DNA of 56,224 bases from Anaerolineae bacterium. Its GTDB lineage: Bacteria; Chloroflexota; Anaerolineae; UBA4142; SHND01. Shown here piece by piece: positions 23,585 to 30,639 of this stretch. Each line of letters starts with the position of its first letter. Positions within the stretch are counted from its first letter, which is position 1. A program made the position numbers and the translations under genes. The DNA is taken from the NCBI GenBank assembly GCA_021463195.1, contig JAJTXZ010000025.1, positions 1 to 56,224 on the forward strand. Direction: 5' to 3'. The notes beneath the pieces were generated by a model. That model searched no databases, was not told where the DNA came from, and worked only from the letters and a program-made list of their open reading frames with translations.

Positions 23585-23624
23585 TAGCAAGTAGCAGGTA
23601 GTAGGAAATCCCTGCTACTTGCTA
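23585..23624. repeat. Inverted repeat between proline dehydrogenase and cinA
   Basis: TAGCAAGTAGCAGG pairs perfectly with CCTGCTACTTGCTA across a 12-nt loop. The arms consist of reiterated 7-mers (AGTAGCA). A related low-complexity motif (TTGCTGCTTGC) occurs near 26060. No U-run follows, so it is a repeat or stability hairpin rather than a proven terminator. Confidence 0.5.
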
Positions 23625-23646
23625 TTTGCTGCGTGCTATCTAACTC

Positions 23647-24822
23647 ATGCGCGCAGAAATCATTTCCATCGGCACGGAACTTTTGCTTGGCGAAATTGTG
23701 GACACGAACGCGGCATGGCTCGCGCAGCAGCTCGCGGCGGCGGGCGTGGATGTGTTTTTTCGCGCGACGGTGGGCGATAATGTCGGACGCATCGCGGCGG
23801 CGCTTCAAAGCGCCATGACGCGCGCGGATGTGATTATCACGACTGGCGGTTTGGGTCCGACAGTGGACGATGTGACGCGCGAAGCGGTCGCGCAAGCTGT
23901 CGGCGTGCCGTTAACGCTGAATCACGAACTGGTGGAACAAATCCGCGCGCGCTTTGCGAAATGGGGGCGCGCGATGAGCGAAAACAATGTGCGGCAAGCG
24001 TACATTCCGCAGGGCGCGACGCCCGTCGAAAATCCGGTTGGCACCGCGCCCTGTTTTATCGTCGAACATGCGGGACATTTTATTTTCGTTTTGCCCGGCG
24101 TGCCGCGCGAAATGCAACATTTGACCGAGACGCGCGTGTTGCCGTGGCTGCGCGAAAAAATGGGCGACCATTTCATTATTCTTTCCAAAATTTTGCGAAC
24201 GTGCGCGGTGGGCGAAAGTTTGATTGACGAAAAAATCGCGGATTTGGAAACGTCCAGCAATCCCACCGTCGGTCTCGCCGCGCATTCCGGACAGACCGAC
24301 GTGCGCATCACTGTCAAAGCAAAGACCCGCGTCGACGCGGAAAAAATGCTGGCGGACATGGAGGCGCGCGTGCGCGAACGGCTCGGCGATTGGATTTACG
24401 GCGAGGGCAATGAAACGGTGGAGCAGGTGGTGGCGCGTATGTTGACGGCAAAACAAAAAACCGTCGCGATCGCGGAATCGAATACGCTCGGTAAAATCGC
24501 CGCTGGTTTGCGCGCAACGCCCGAAGGTTTGTCTGTCGTAGATAATTTGATTCGCTTGAATGACGATGAGGTGAACGAAAAGAACGCGGAACAGATTGCT
24601 AACGCATTGCGCGCGCAGACGCATGTGGACATTGCGCTAGCTGTTCTAAGCACGATGGGCGAGCAAGATATGTATTTGGCGGACACGGGAAAAACCGCCA
24701 TCGCCATTTCGTCCGCCGCTAAAACGCGCAGTTATGTTTATCCCGTTGGCGGCATGGGCGAGCTGGCGCAAACTTGGACGGCAATGCGCGCGCTGAATGT
24801 ATTGCGGCGCGCGCTGTTATAG
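23647..24822 (+). CDS. CinA-like protein with divergent C-terminal amidase domain
   Basis: The N-terminal ~170 residues match the MoCF-like domain of CinA: RAEIISIGTELLLGEIVDTN, TTGGLGPTVDDVTREA and FVLPGVPREM. A linker domain with GLAAHSGQTDVRI follows. The C-terminal third should be the nicotinamide-nucleotide deamidase domain, but its hallmark ESCTGG is ESNTLG here. The following GGVVAYSN-type strand is replaced by VVDNLIRLNDDE, and the TGIAGP-type motif is missing (VLSTMGEQ). The N-terminal ADP-ribose pyrophosphatase-like half may be active while the amidase half is probably not. The gene is intact and full-length (391 aa), so this is divergence rather than truncation. Confidence 0.85.
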   Translation: MRAEIISIGTELLLGEIVDTNAAWLAQQLAAAGVDVFFRATVGDNVGRIAAALQSAMTRADVIITTGGLGPTVDDVTREAVAQAVGVPLTLNHELVEQIRARFAKWGRAMSENNVRQAYIPQGATPVENPVGTAPCFIVEHAGHFIFVLPGVPREMQHLTETRVLPWLREKMGDHFIILSKILRTCAVGESLIDEKIADLETSSNPTVGLAAHSGQTDVRITVKAKTRVDAEKMLADMEARVRERLGDWIYGEGNETVEQVVARMLTAKQKTVAIAESNTLGKIAAGLRATPEGLSVVDNLIRLNDDEVNEKNAEQIANALRAQTHVDIALAVLSTMGEQDMYLADTGKTAIAISSAAKTRSYVYPVGGMGELAQTWTAMRALNVLRRALL

Positions 24823-24826
24823 TCAC

Positions 24827-24934
24827 ATGGACACAGCGAGTTTTATTATCGGCGTGGTGGTCGGCGTCGCGGTTTCAGGCGTCGCGTTCGCATTGACCGT
24901 ATTTTTATTCCCCCGTTTGTTTCGTCCCCGCTAA
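24827..24934 (+). CDS. 35-aa single-span membrane peptide
   Basis: A short frame starts 4 bp after the CinA-like stop and encodes 35 residues. Residues 6-29 form one hydrophobic helix rich in Val/Gly/Phe, ending in a basic tail (PRLFRPR). Position and composition suggest a real small membrane protein translated with the upstream gene, though no family is recognisable and no strong ribosome site is seen. Confidence 0.45.
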   Translation: MDTASFIIGVVVGVAVSGVAFALTVFLFPRLFRPR

Positions 24935-25032
24935 ATTTTTCGCGCGACGCTTGAAATTTCCTTAACGCTCCCGTCAGCGTTTTTATCGCTTTCGCGCTTT
25001 CGTTGCCGCGAATTGGATTCGCGCGCGCGTGA

Positions 25033-25056
25033 TATAATCGCGCGTGTTTTTATAAT
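25033..25056 (+). promoter_or_regulatory. Candidate -10 elements upstream of ilvE
   Basis: Two TATAAT hexamers (25033-25038 and 25051-25056) lie 40-65 bp before the ilvE start. Matching -35 hexamers are weak, for example GAATTG 17 bp upstream of the first. Confidence 0.4.
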
Positions 25057-25096
25057 TCATTCAAAAATCCGTCAAGGAATCGCAAAGGAGCAGCGC

Positions 25097-26029
25097 ATGG
25101 CAGAGACTTTGAATTTTTCAACCGTTTGGTGGGACGGCAAACTCACCGCTTGGGAAAACGCCACTTTGCACGTCACTCAAATCGGTCCCGCGAGCGTCTC
25201 TTCGGTGTTTGAAGGCATTCGCGCGTACATAAATCCCAACTCGAACGAATCGAATATTTTTCGACTCGATGCGCATCTAAAACGTTTTTTGCAATCCATT
25301 CGTCTCGTGCGTCTGCAATGCGCTTATACGCTGCCGGAGCTGCGCGACGCGGTGGTGGAACTCGTCCGCGCAAACAAACCCGAAGCGGATGCGTACATTC
25401 GACCCTTTGCGTACGCCGAATCGCGCACGTTCGGCGCGGCGACGAGTACGCGCGCGCAGGTGGTCATTCACGTTACCGCTTGGGAATCGAAACTCAAAAC
25501 CGATGCGGTGAGTCACGCGTGCGTGAGTTCGTGGACGCGTTTGACTGACAACCAAATGGCGCCGCGCGTCAAAGCCAGCGCGAATTATCTCAATTCGAGA
25601 TACGCGGCGGAAGAAGCGAAACGCAACGGTTATGACCACGCGATTCTTTTGACGCCGCAAGGCAAAGTCGCCGAGGGCCCCGGCATGTGTTTGATGCTCG
25701 TGCGCGACGGAAAAATTATTACGCCGTCCGTCACGAGCGGAATTTTGGAGAGCATCACGCGCGAAACAATCCTCCAAATCGCGCGCGAAAAATTAGCGTT
25801 GTCTGTGGTCGAGCGCGCGGTGGATCGCACCGAACTCTATACCGCCGATGAGGCATTTTTTTGCGGCACCGGCATTGAAATTGTGCCAATCGTGTCGGTA
25901 GACCGTTTCGACATTGGCGCTGGCAAGCCCGGCGCAATCACGCAGCGCGCGCAAACGGCATATCACGATATTGCGCGCGGGCTGGATGAGAGCTACGCGG
26001 AATGGAGAACGGTAATCGGCAAACAGTAA
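25097..26029 (+). CDS. ilvE: Branched-chain amino acid aminotransferase
   Basis: This is a fold-type IV PLP aminotransferase for valine, leucine and isoleucine. FEGIRAYIN, RLDAHLKRFLQSIRLV and YIRPFAYAES match the family. The PLP Schiff-base lysine lies in RVKASANYLNSRYAAEEAK. The phosphate-binding and substrate loops read GKVAEGPGMCLMLVRDG and TPSVTSGILESITRETI. The length is 310 aa. ATG 25097 is chosen for the AAAGGAG site 8 nt upstream. A DMT exporter follows closely, so the two may be co-transcribed. Confidence 0.95.
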   Translation: MAETLNFSTVWWDGKLTAWENATLHVTQIGPASVSSVFEGIRAYINPNSNESNIFRLDAHLKRFLQSIRLVRLQCAYTLPELRDAVVELVRANKPEADAYIRPFAYAESRTFGAATSTRAQVVIHVTAWESKLKTDAVSHACVSSWTRLTDNQMAPRVKASANYLNSRYAAEEAKRNGYDHAILLTPQGKVAEGPGMCLMLVRDGKIITPSVTSGILESITRETILQIAREKLALSVVERAVDRTELYTADEAFFCGTGIEIVPIVSVDRFDIGAGKPGAITQRAQTAYHDIARGLDESYAEWRTVIGKQ

Positions 26030-26089
26030 GTGACAGGCAGTTGGCCTGACAATGGCGCTTGCTGCTTGCGCGTTCGGTTGTCACAGAAT

Positions 26090-27049
26090 ATGTCTCTTGG
26101 AATTCTCTTTGCTTTTACCGCCGCCGTGATTTGGGCAACCTCCAGTTTGATGGTCAAAGCCCAAGCCGCGCAGGTGGATACCCTTTCGTTCAACGCGTTT
26201 CGCGTCGTCGTGGGCGCGTTGTTCTTTTTTGCGCTGCTGCCGTTTTTTGACGGCTGGCAACTGCTTTTGCGAATAACGCCGCTGGCTGTGCTGACGCTCG
26301 CGGCGTCGGTCATTCTCGGTTTTTGTTTGGGCGATTCGATTTATTTCTGGAGCATGACCCAAATCGGCGCGTCGCGCGCCATGCCGATTTCGGGCGTGTA
26401 TCCCGTATTTACGTGGCTGCTCGCGGTGCCGCTGTTGGGTGAACAGATCACGCCGCAGGCGCTGCTTGGCACGGCGTTGGTCGTGTTCGCGTTATTTTTG
26501 CTGGGGCGCGAAAAACCGGCGGATGCGGATGAGGCGAATGACATGATTTTGGCGCCAAGCGTTGGAACGGAACCGCGCAAGCTTGTCGCGCGCGCGCGCT
26601 ATCTTGGCGTCGCGGGCGCGGTGGGCGCGGCGTTTTTGTGGGCGTGCGCGACGACTCTATTGCGTCTTGGCATTCAAATGCAAGCGCCGGTGACGTTGCA
26701 CGAAAATATTCAGCAAGCTGTGCTTGTCAGCGCGTATCGCCTGAGCATCGCGGCGCTGATTCTGCTACCTGTCACGCAGCTGCTCAAAGGTTCGCGCGTG
26801 TGGCGCAGTTATCGCGGCGCCGGTTTGCCGCGTCAAATCGCGCTTGCCGTGTACAGCACGGGCATCGGCAGCTTGGTTTTTGTGATGGGTGTCGCCTTGG
26901 CGGGCGCCGCGCGCGCCGCGCTATTTAACAGCGCGTCGCCGTTGATTGGCGTTTTGTTTTCGTGGTTATTTCTCAAAGAAAAAATGACGCGGCGCATTTG
27001 GGCGGGCAGCGCGTTGGCATTGACAGGCGTATGGCTGGTGCTGTTGTGA
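26090..27049 (+). CDS. EamA/DMT-family exporter
   Basis: The 319-aa protein has about ten hydrophobic segments in two EamA repeats. The first opens with LGILFAFTAAVIWATSSLMV and the second with GVAGAVGAAFLWACATTLLR. The closing GVLFSWLFLKEKMTRRIWAGSALALTGV is the typical EamA end motif. DMT proteins often export amino acids or metabolites, which would suit its place after ilvE, but the substrate is inferred. Its stop overlaps the GTG start of the interrupted dehydrogenase by GTGA. Confidence 0.88.
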   Translation: MSLGILFAFTAAVIWATSSLMVKAQAAQVDTLSFNAFRVVVGALFFFALLPFFDGWQLLLRITPLAVLTLAASVILGFCLGDSIYFWSMTQIGASRAMPISGVYPVFTWLLAVPLLGEQITPQALLGTALVVFALFLLGREKPADADEANDMILAPSVGTEPRKLVARARYLGVAGAVGAAFLWACATTLLRLGIQMQAPVTLHENIQQAVLVSAYRLSIAALILLPVTQLLKGSRVWRSYRGAGLPRQIALAVYSTGIGSLVFVMGVALAGAARAALFNSASPLIGVLFSWLFLKEKMTRRIWAGSALALTGVWLVLL

Positions 27050-27447
27050 AAAATTTCCAAGACCGAGTGGTGTGGCTCACCGGCGCGTCGTCCGGCATCG
27101 GCGAAGGCGTCGCGTACGCGCTGGCGCAGCAAGGCGCGAAACTGATTTTGTCCGCGCGCCGCGTCGAGGAATTGGAACGCGTCAAAAGAAATTGCGCGGG
27201 CGCTCCATCACACATTGCCATTCTGCCGCTCGATGTTGCCGCTTTGCAAGCCGCGCCGGAAAAAGCAAAACAAGCGCACGCGTTGTTTGGACGCATTGAT
27301 GTTCTCATCAATAACGCGGGCGTTGGTTTTCGCGGCTATGTAAAGGATACGGAGCTTGCGACGCAACAACGCGTGATGCAAGTAAATTATTTTGGGCCTG
27401 TCGCGTTGACGAAAGCGAGCAAATCACCGCATAATTATTTTTGCTGA
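27046..27447 (+). pseudogene. Short-chain dehydrogenase, 5' half (disrupted by insertion)
   Basis: The frame encodes the N-terminal half of a classical SDR: cofactor motif TGASSGIGEG, SARR after strand 2, and structural NNAG in VLINNAGVGFRGYV. The GTG at 27046 overlaps the TGA of the exporter (GTGA), indicating translational coupling; ATG 27031 is an alternative. Native sequence ends at the 10-bp core ACGAAAGCGA (27409-27418). Beyond it the frame runs about nine codons into the mobile element and stops. The missing catalytic half lies at 39475-39915. Joining the two at the core gives an in-frame 267-aa SDR. The half-protein lacks Tyr-Lys and cannot be active. Confidence 0.93.
27409..27418. 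other. attL core
   Basis: This 10-bp ACGAAAGCGA is the left junction. It encodes Thr-Lys-Ala of the host dehydrogenase, the same three codons needed to join the 3' half. Confidence 0.88.
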
Positions 27448-27488
27448 AACGTTAACTATTCCCACACGCATCAACGCAGTTAACTTTG

Positions 27489-27528
27489 TCATGCCGCGCC
27501 AAACATTCATGGCGGCATGATTTTTTTT
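27489..27528 (+). terminator. Rho-independent terminator at the left end of the element
   Basis: TCATGCCGC pairs with GCGGCATGA (14-nt loop), followed by eight Ts. In the integrated state it would stop transcription entering from the host operon. In the excised circle it would lie just after the serine recombinase gene, whose extended frame ends with the TGA in this hairpin. Confidence 0.85.
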
Positions 27529-27573
27529 GTCCAAATTACATACGAGAATGGAGATTCTAATACAGGTGAGACA

Positions 27574-28602
27574 ATGAACACACCAACCGAACTTGCCGCG
27601 CTTGCGGCAACCGAACCGACCAACGCGCGCGCGTTGATTATTCCGAACGCCGCGCGCGTTCCGCTTGACCAAAACGCGGCGGCGGTCTATCTCGCGTCTC
27701 TTGCATTTGGCAGTCGGCGCACCATGCGCGACGCGCTGAATACTATCGCGGCAATGCTCACGAACGGCGACGCCGACGCGCTAACCTTGAATTGGACTGC
27801 GCTGCGCTTTCAACACACTGCGGCGATTCGCGCGAAACTCGCGCAAGAGTATAGCGCGGCGACCGCGAATAAAATGCTATCGGCTTTGCGCGGTGTTCTC
27901 AAAACGAGTTGGCGGCTTGGGCAAATGAGCGCGGACGATTACGCGCGCGCGGCGGATGTTCAAAGCGTGCATGGCGCGACGTTACCACGCGGGCGCGCGC
28001 TTTCAAGCGGCGAAATTGACGCGCTTATGACCGCGTGCGCGAACGATGCGAGCGCGGCGGGCGCGCGGGATGCGGCGATTATTGCGCTGTTGCGCGTGGG
28101 CGGGCTGCGGCGCGCGGAAATCTGCGCGTTGAACTTTGACGATTACGACGCCGAGACGGGCGCGTTAACGATTCGCGGCAAACGCAACAAGGAACGCGCG
28201 GGCTATGTGGCGAACGGGGCAAAGGACGCGTTAGAGGATTGGCTGATTTTGCGCGGGAATGAAACAGGCGCGCTGTTTTGCCCTATCTCGAAAGGCGGAA
28301 CAATCATTCTACGGCGGATGTATCCCGAAGCGATTTTTAATCTGTTGTGCAAACGCGCGGCGCAGGCGGGCGTCAAGAATCTTTCACCACATGATTTTAG
28401 GCGGACGTTTGTTAGCGATTTACTTGACGCGGGCGCGGATATTGCGACTGTGCAACGCCTCGCGGGACATGCGAACGTGCAAACCACCGCGCGTTATGAC
28501 CGACGCGGCGAGCAAGCGAAACGGAAAGCGATTGCGTTATTGCATGTTCCGTATCGCAAACGCGCCGCGTCCATTGTTGAAATGCGCGGCGAAACGCGAT
28601 AA
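27574..28602 (+). CDS. Tyrosine recombinase / phage-type integrase
   Basis: The 342-aa protein has a SAM-like core-binding N-terminal domain and a catalytic domain with the expected residues: Arg in RVGGLRRAEICALN, His-x-x-Arg in SPHDFRRTFVSDLL, His in LAGHANVQTTARYDRR and the nucleophilic Tyr in that same block. A Lys in the beta-hairpin (RGKRNKERAGYV) is also present. ATG 27574 follows GGTGAG; the frame upstream is non-coding. Because the element ends look like serine-integrase sites, this enzyme may resolve multimers or integrate elsewhere. A terminator follows the gene. Confidence 0.93.
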   Translation: MNTPTELAALAATEPTNARALIIPNAARVPLDQNAAAVYLASLAFGSRRTMRDALNTIAAMLTNGDADALTLNWTALRFQHTAAIRAKLAQEYSAATANKMLSALRGVLKTSWRLGQMSADDYARAADVQSVHGATLPRGRALSSGEIDALMTACANDASAAGARDAAIIALLRVGGLRRAEICALNFDDYDAETGALTIRGKRNKERAGYVANGAKDALEDWLILRGNETGALFCPISKGGTIILRRMYPEAIFNLLCKRAAQAGVKNLSPHDFRRTFVSDLLDAGADIATVQRLAGHANVQTTARYDRRGEQAKRKAIALLHVPYRKRAASIVEMRGETR

Positions 28603-28722
28603 AATGCGCGGCGAACAGACATTCTAATAAAAACAAACGCGCTCCGCGATGCTGTCAACATCTTGGAGCGCATACGCCAAACCGACGTGAACGGCTTGGC
28701 AAAGCGAGTATAGCAGTTTTAA

Positions 28723-28762
28723 GCCGTTCGCGTCAAACCAGACGCGGGCGGCTTTTTGTTTT
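28723..28762 (+). terminator. Rho-independent terminator after tyrosine recombinase
   Basis: GCCGTTCGCGTC pairs with GACGCGGGCGGC (two G-T wobbles, 6-nt loop), followed by TTTTTGTTTT. It ends the integrase transcript just ahead of the next gene. Confidence 0.8.
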
Positions 28763-28776
28763 GCGGAGACGATGCT

Positions 28777-29619
28777 ATGACAAAGAACATAGAATTTTAC
28801 TTCAAGGGAACGCCCTACCAATTCGCGACGTTTGCGATTGACTTGGGAACGCGCCAACTCGAAAACAACTCTTTGATGTGGCAACAAAACGAACGCGCCA
28901 CGTTGCCGTATCTGCCCCATCCCCCAAAGTTTGAAGCGGACACGAACCCTATCGGCATCGAATTGGTGGTTGACAATCCCGACGTTCACTGCGACTTGAC
29001 CGCGCAATTCTTAAACGGGCGCACACTCGTTACGGGGGCATTTTCGCCCGACGATTGGGCAGAGATTGAAACAACCTGCATGCGACTTTTTGACGAATTG
29101 ATGCAACACGAATTGATTGACACGCTGACTTCCTCGCAACGCGGGCGGAGACAAATCAAAATGCTATCAAGCACACTCATTGACGCGGGCAAGTATCAAG
29201 AGTTAATCGAATACCTTGCTGATAGTGAAACCGATAACGTCACATTGCCGCGCGAGTGTCTGGTCAAAATCTTTACGAATCCGAGTTTACGCGTTCCTGT
29301 TGAAATTTTAGAAAAAGTTACGCGTGACGATTCGCTGTTTGTAAATTGGAATCGGCGCGAATTAATACAAATTGTGCGCGGTGAGAGTGTGTCAAGCGCG
29401 CCCGCGCCGACAGAACAACCGACTTGGCGCGGCAACGGCGAACCGCCAAAAACAAGGGCAGAGAAAATTAAAGCCATTCAAGCGTGGGATGCAATCCCGC
29501 GCGATGAACGTCCACCACTCGCCGATTGGCTGATTGAAAATTTCGGAACTGATTACGCAACGGGCGAGATGCTTGTTCCGTTGTCAACTTTTCGAGGTTG
29601 GCGAAATTTGATAGATTAA
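28777..29619 (+). CDS. Hypothetical protein of mobile element
   Basis: The 280-aa soluble protein matches no family I know. Residues 1-75 look like beta strands with IGIELVVDNPDVHCDL, the middle is helical (ETTCMRLFDELMQHELID), and the C-terminus after a Pro-rich linker reads WDAIPRDERPPLADWLIENFG. It has no signal peptide. ATG 28777 follows CGGAGACGATGCT; an ATG seven codons earlier lies in the terminator tail. Normal amino acid balance and strong codon bias support a real gene. Confidence 0.7.
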   Translation: MTKNIEFYFKGTPYQFATFAIDLGTRQLENNSLMWQQNERATLPYLPHPPKFEADTNPIGIELVVDNPDVHCDLTAQFLNGRTLVTGAFSPDDWAEIETTCMRLFDELMQHELIDTLTSSQRGRRQIKMLSSTLIDAGKYQELIEYLADSETDNVTLPRECLVKIFTNPSLRVPVEILEKVTRDDSLFVNWNRRELIQIVRGESVSSAPAPTEQPTWRGNGEPPKTRAEKIKAIQAWDAIPRDERPPLADWLIENFGTDYATGEMLVPLSTFRGWRNLID

Positions 29620-29623
29620 AACT

Positions 29624-29667
29624 CGTCGCGTTTTCGTCGCGTTTTCGTCGCGTTTTCGTCGCGTCAA
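29624..29667. repeat. Four 11-bp tandem repeats
   Basis: The unit CGTCGCGTTTT is repeated directly at 29624, 29635 and 29646, with a partial fourth at 29657. It lies between the hypothetical gene and a terminator. Iteron-like spacing of one helical turn suggests a protein-binding site, for example for the RHH protein just downstream. Confidence 0.75.
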
Positions 29668-29673
29668 TCTGAT

Positions 29674-29706
29674 AAAACTGAAGCATGAAAAATGCTTCAG
29701 TTTTTT
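29674..29706. terminator. Bidirectional intrinsic terminator
   Basis: A perfect 13-bp stem (AAAACTGAAGCAT, loop GAAAA) is followed by six Ts and preceded by an A-run on the other strand. Confidence 0.88.
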
Positions 29707-29714
29707 ATTTCTCG

Positions 29715-29906
29715 ATGCGCGTCGCGTTGCGTTCCGACGAGCGCGACGCGTTGATGCGTCTCTCGCGTTCCGAGCGTCGCGACCCACGCGCGCAGGCGGC
29801 GATGCTGATTCGTCGCGCGTTGGAAAATGCGGGTTATCTGAAAAATGAATCAATGACCGACGCCGAGCGCGACGCGGAGGGGGTGAATCATGCTGCAACA
29901 AATTGA
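29715..29906 (+). CDS. Small ribbon-helix-helix-like protein
   Basis: The 63-aa frame reads MRVALRSDERDALMRLSRS near its start, then RDPRAQAAMLIRRALENAGYL. This resembles Arc/CopG-like small DNA-binding proteins of plasmids and phages (an N-terminal strand, then two helices). An earlier ATG at 29685 lies inside the terminator hairpin, so ATG 29715 is preferred. It opens a tightly overlapping run of genes leading to the helicase. It may bind the 11-bp repeats upstream (inference). Confidence 0.6.
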   Translation: MRVALRSDERDALMRLSRSERRDPRAQAAMLIRRALENAGYLKNESMTDAERDAEGVNHAATN

Positions 29907-30075
29907 CAAGACGCGCGACGCGGAGGCGGTCTTACTCGCGCGCGTGTATTCATTGATTTTGTCGTTTTCCGACCCCGACGCGCGCGACGCGCAAACCGAA
30001 CCGCGCGACGCGGAAAAAACGCGCGTTGATACGCGTCGCGCAAAAATCGAGGTGAGCGATGAAGACGAAAAATAA
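29890..30075 (+). CDS. Small acidic hypothetical protein
   Basis: A 61-residue frame overlaps the preceding gene by 17 bp and the next by 17 bp. The start (MLQQIDKTRDAEAVLLARV) looks helical; the rest is charged with Asp/Glu/Arg and probably disordered. No motif is recognised. Overlap with its neighbours supports an operon. Confidence 0.45.
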   Translation: MLQQIDKTRDAEAVLLARVYSLILSFSDPDARDAQTEPRDAEKTRVDTRRAKIEVSDEDEK

Positions 30076-30283
30076 AAAACCCGCGCTTGCGACGCGGGCG
30101 GGGCGAAACGCGCGCGGGCAAGCGAACGTTTCTGCGCGCTATTCTACGTCGCGTTTTTTCTTGCGTCAACTTGCCGCGCGCGCGACGCAGAACGCGCGAC
30201 GCTGCGAACGTGAAACGGCGAAGCGAAAATTTGAGCGTCTCGCGCGTTTTCTCGAAGTTTGCGCGCGCGGTGGTGTGCGATGA
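30059..30283 (+). CDS. Small basic hypothetical protein
   Basis: The 74-aa frame is very Arg/Lys-rich, with a helix-prone C-terminus (KRKFERLARFLEVCARGG). It begins inside the previous frame and ends in an ATGA overlap with the next gene. It could bind nucleic acid, but no family is apparent. Confidence 0.45.
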   Translation: MKTKNKKPALATRAGRNARGQANVSARYSTSRFFLRQLAARATQNARRCERETAKRKFERLARFLEVCARGGVR

Positions 30284-30639
30284 AAACGCAATCGCTGAAA
30301 CGCGTCCCGATTCGCGCAAACTCAAAAATAATCGGCGAAGTGTGCGGCGAGACGTTTTACAAAAATGTTCTTGGGTCCAAACATTTTTTACGCGTTCCGC
30401 GTGCCATCGCCTTTGACGTTTCAAGTTTGAATGACGCCGAAAATGCCGACGCGCGCTTTGTGCAAGTAACAGACGCCGAAACATCGCGCGTTTATCGCGC
30501 AAGCATCGCGACGATTCGCGCAAAAGGTTTTCGCGTCGCGCGCGGCTTTGGTGAGCAAATTGCACTCGCGCTTGAGTTTTGGAATCGCGACGCCGAACCG
30601 CTTGTGACGCAGTTAAATTTTTTGGAGCGCGTGACGTGA
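30280..30639 (+). CDS. Hypothetical protein upstream of helicase
   Basis: The 119-aa frame starts with an ATGA overlap and ends in a TGATG overlap with the helicase gene, so all are probably translated together. The mixed alpha/beta sequence includes GEVCGETFYKNVLGSKHFLRV and FVQVTDAETSRVYRASIATI. It has no membrane segment. Similar small genes ahead of primase-helicases are common in integrative elements, but I do not recognise the family. Confidence 0.65.
   Translation: MKTQSLKRVPIRANSKIIGEVCGETFYKNVLGSKHFLRVPRAIAFDVSSLNDAENADARFVQVTDAETSRVYRASIATIRAKGFRVARGFGEQIALALEFWNRDAEPLVTQLNFLERVT

Noticed and set aside
28622-28722. Possible tRNA-like or att structure after the tyrosine recombinase
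   Set aside because: No cloverleaf could be drawn. Only the terminator hairpin at 28723 is convincing.
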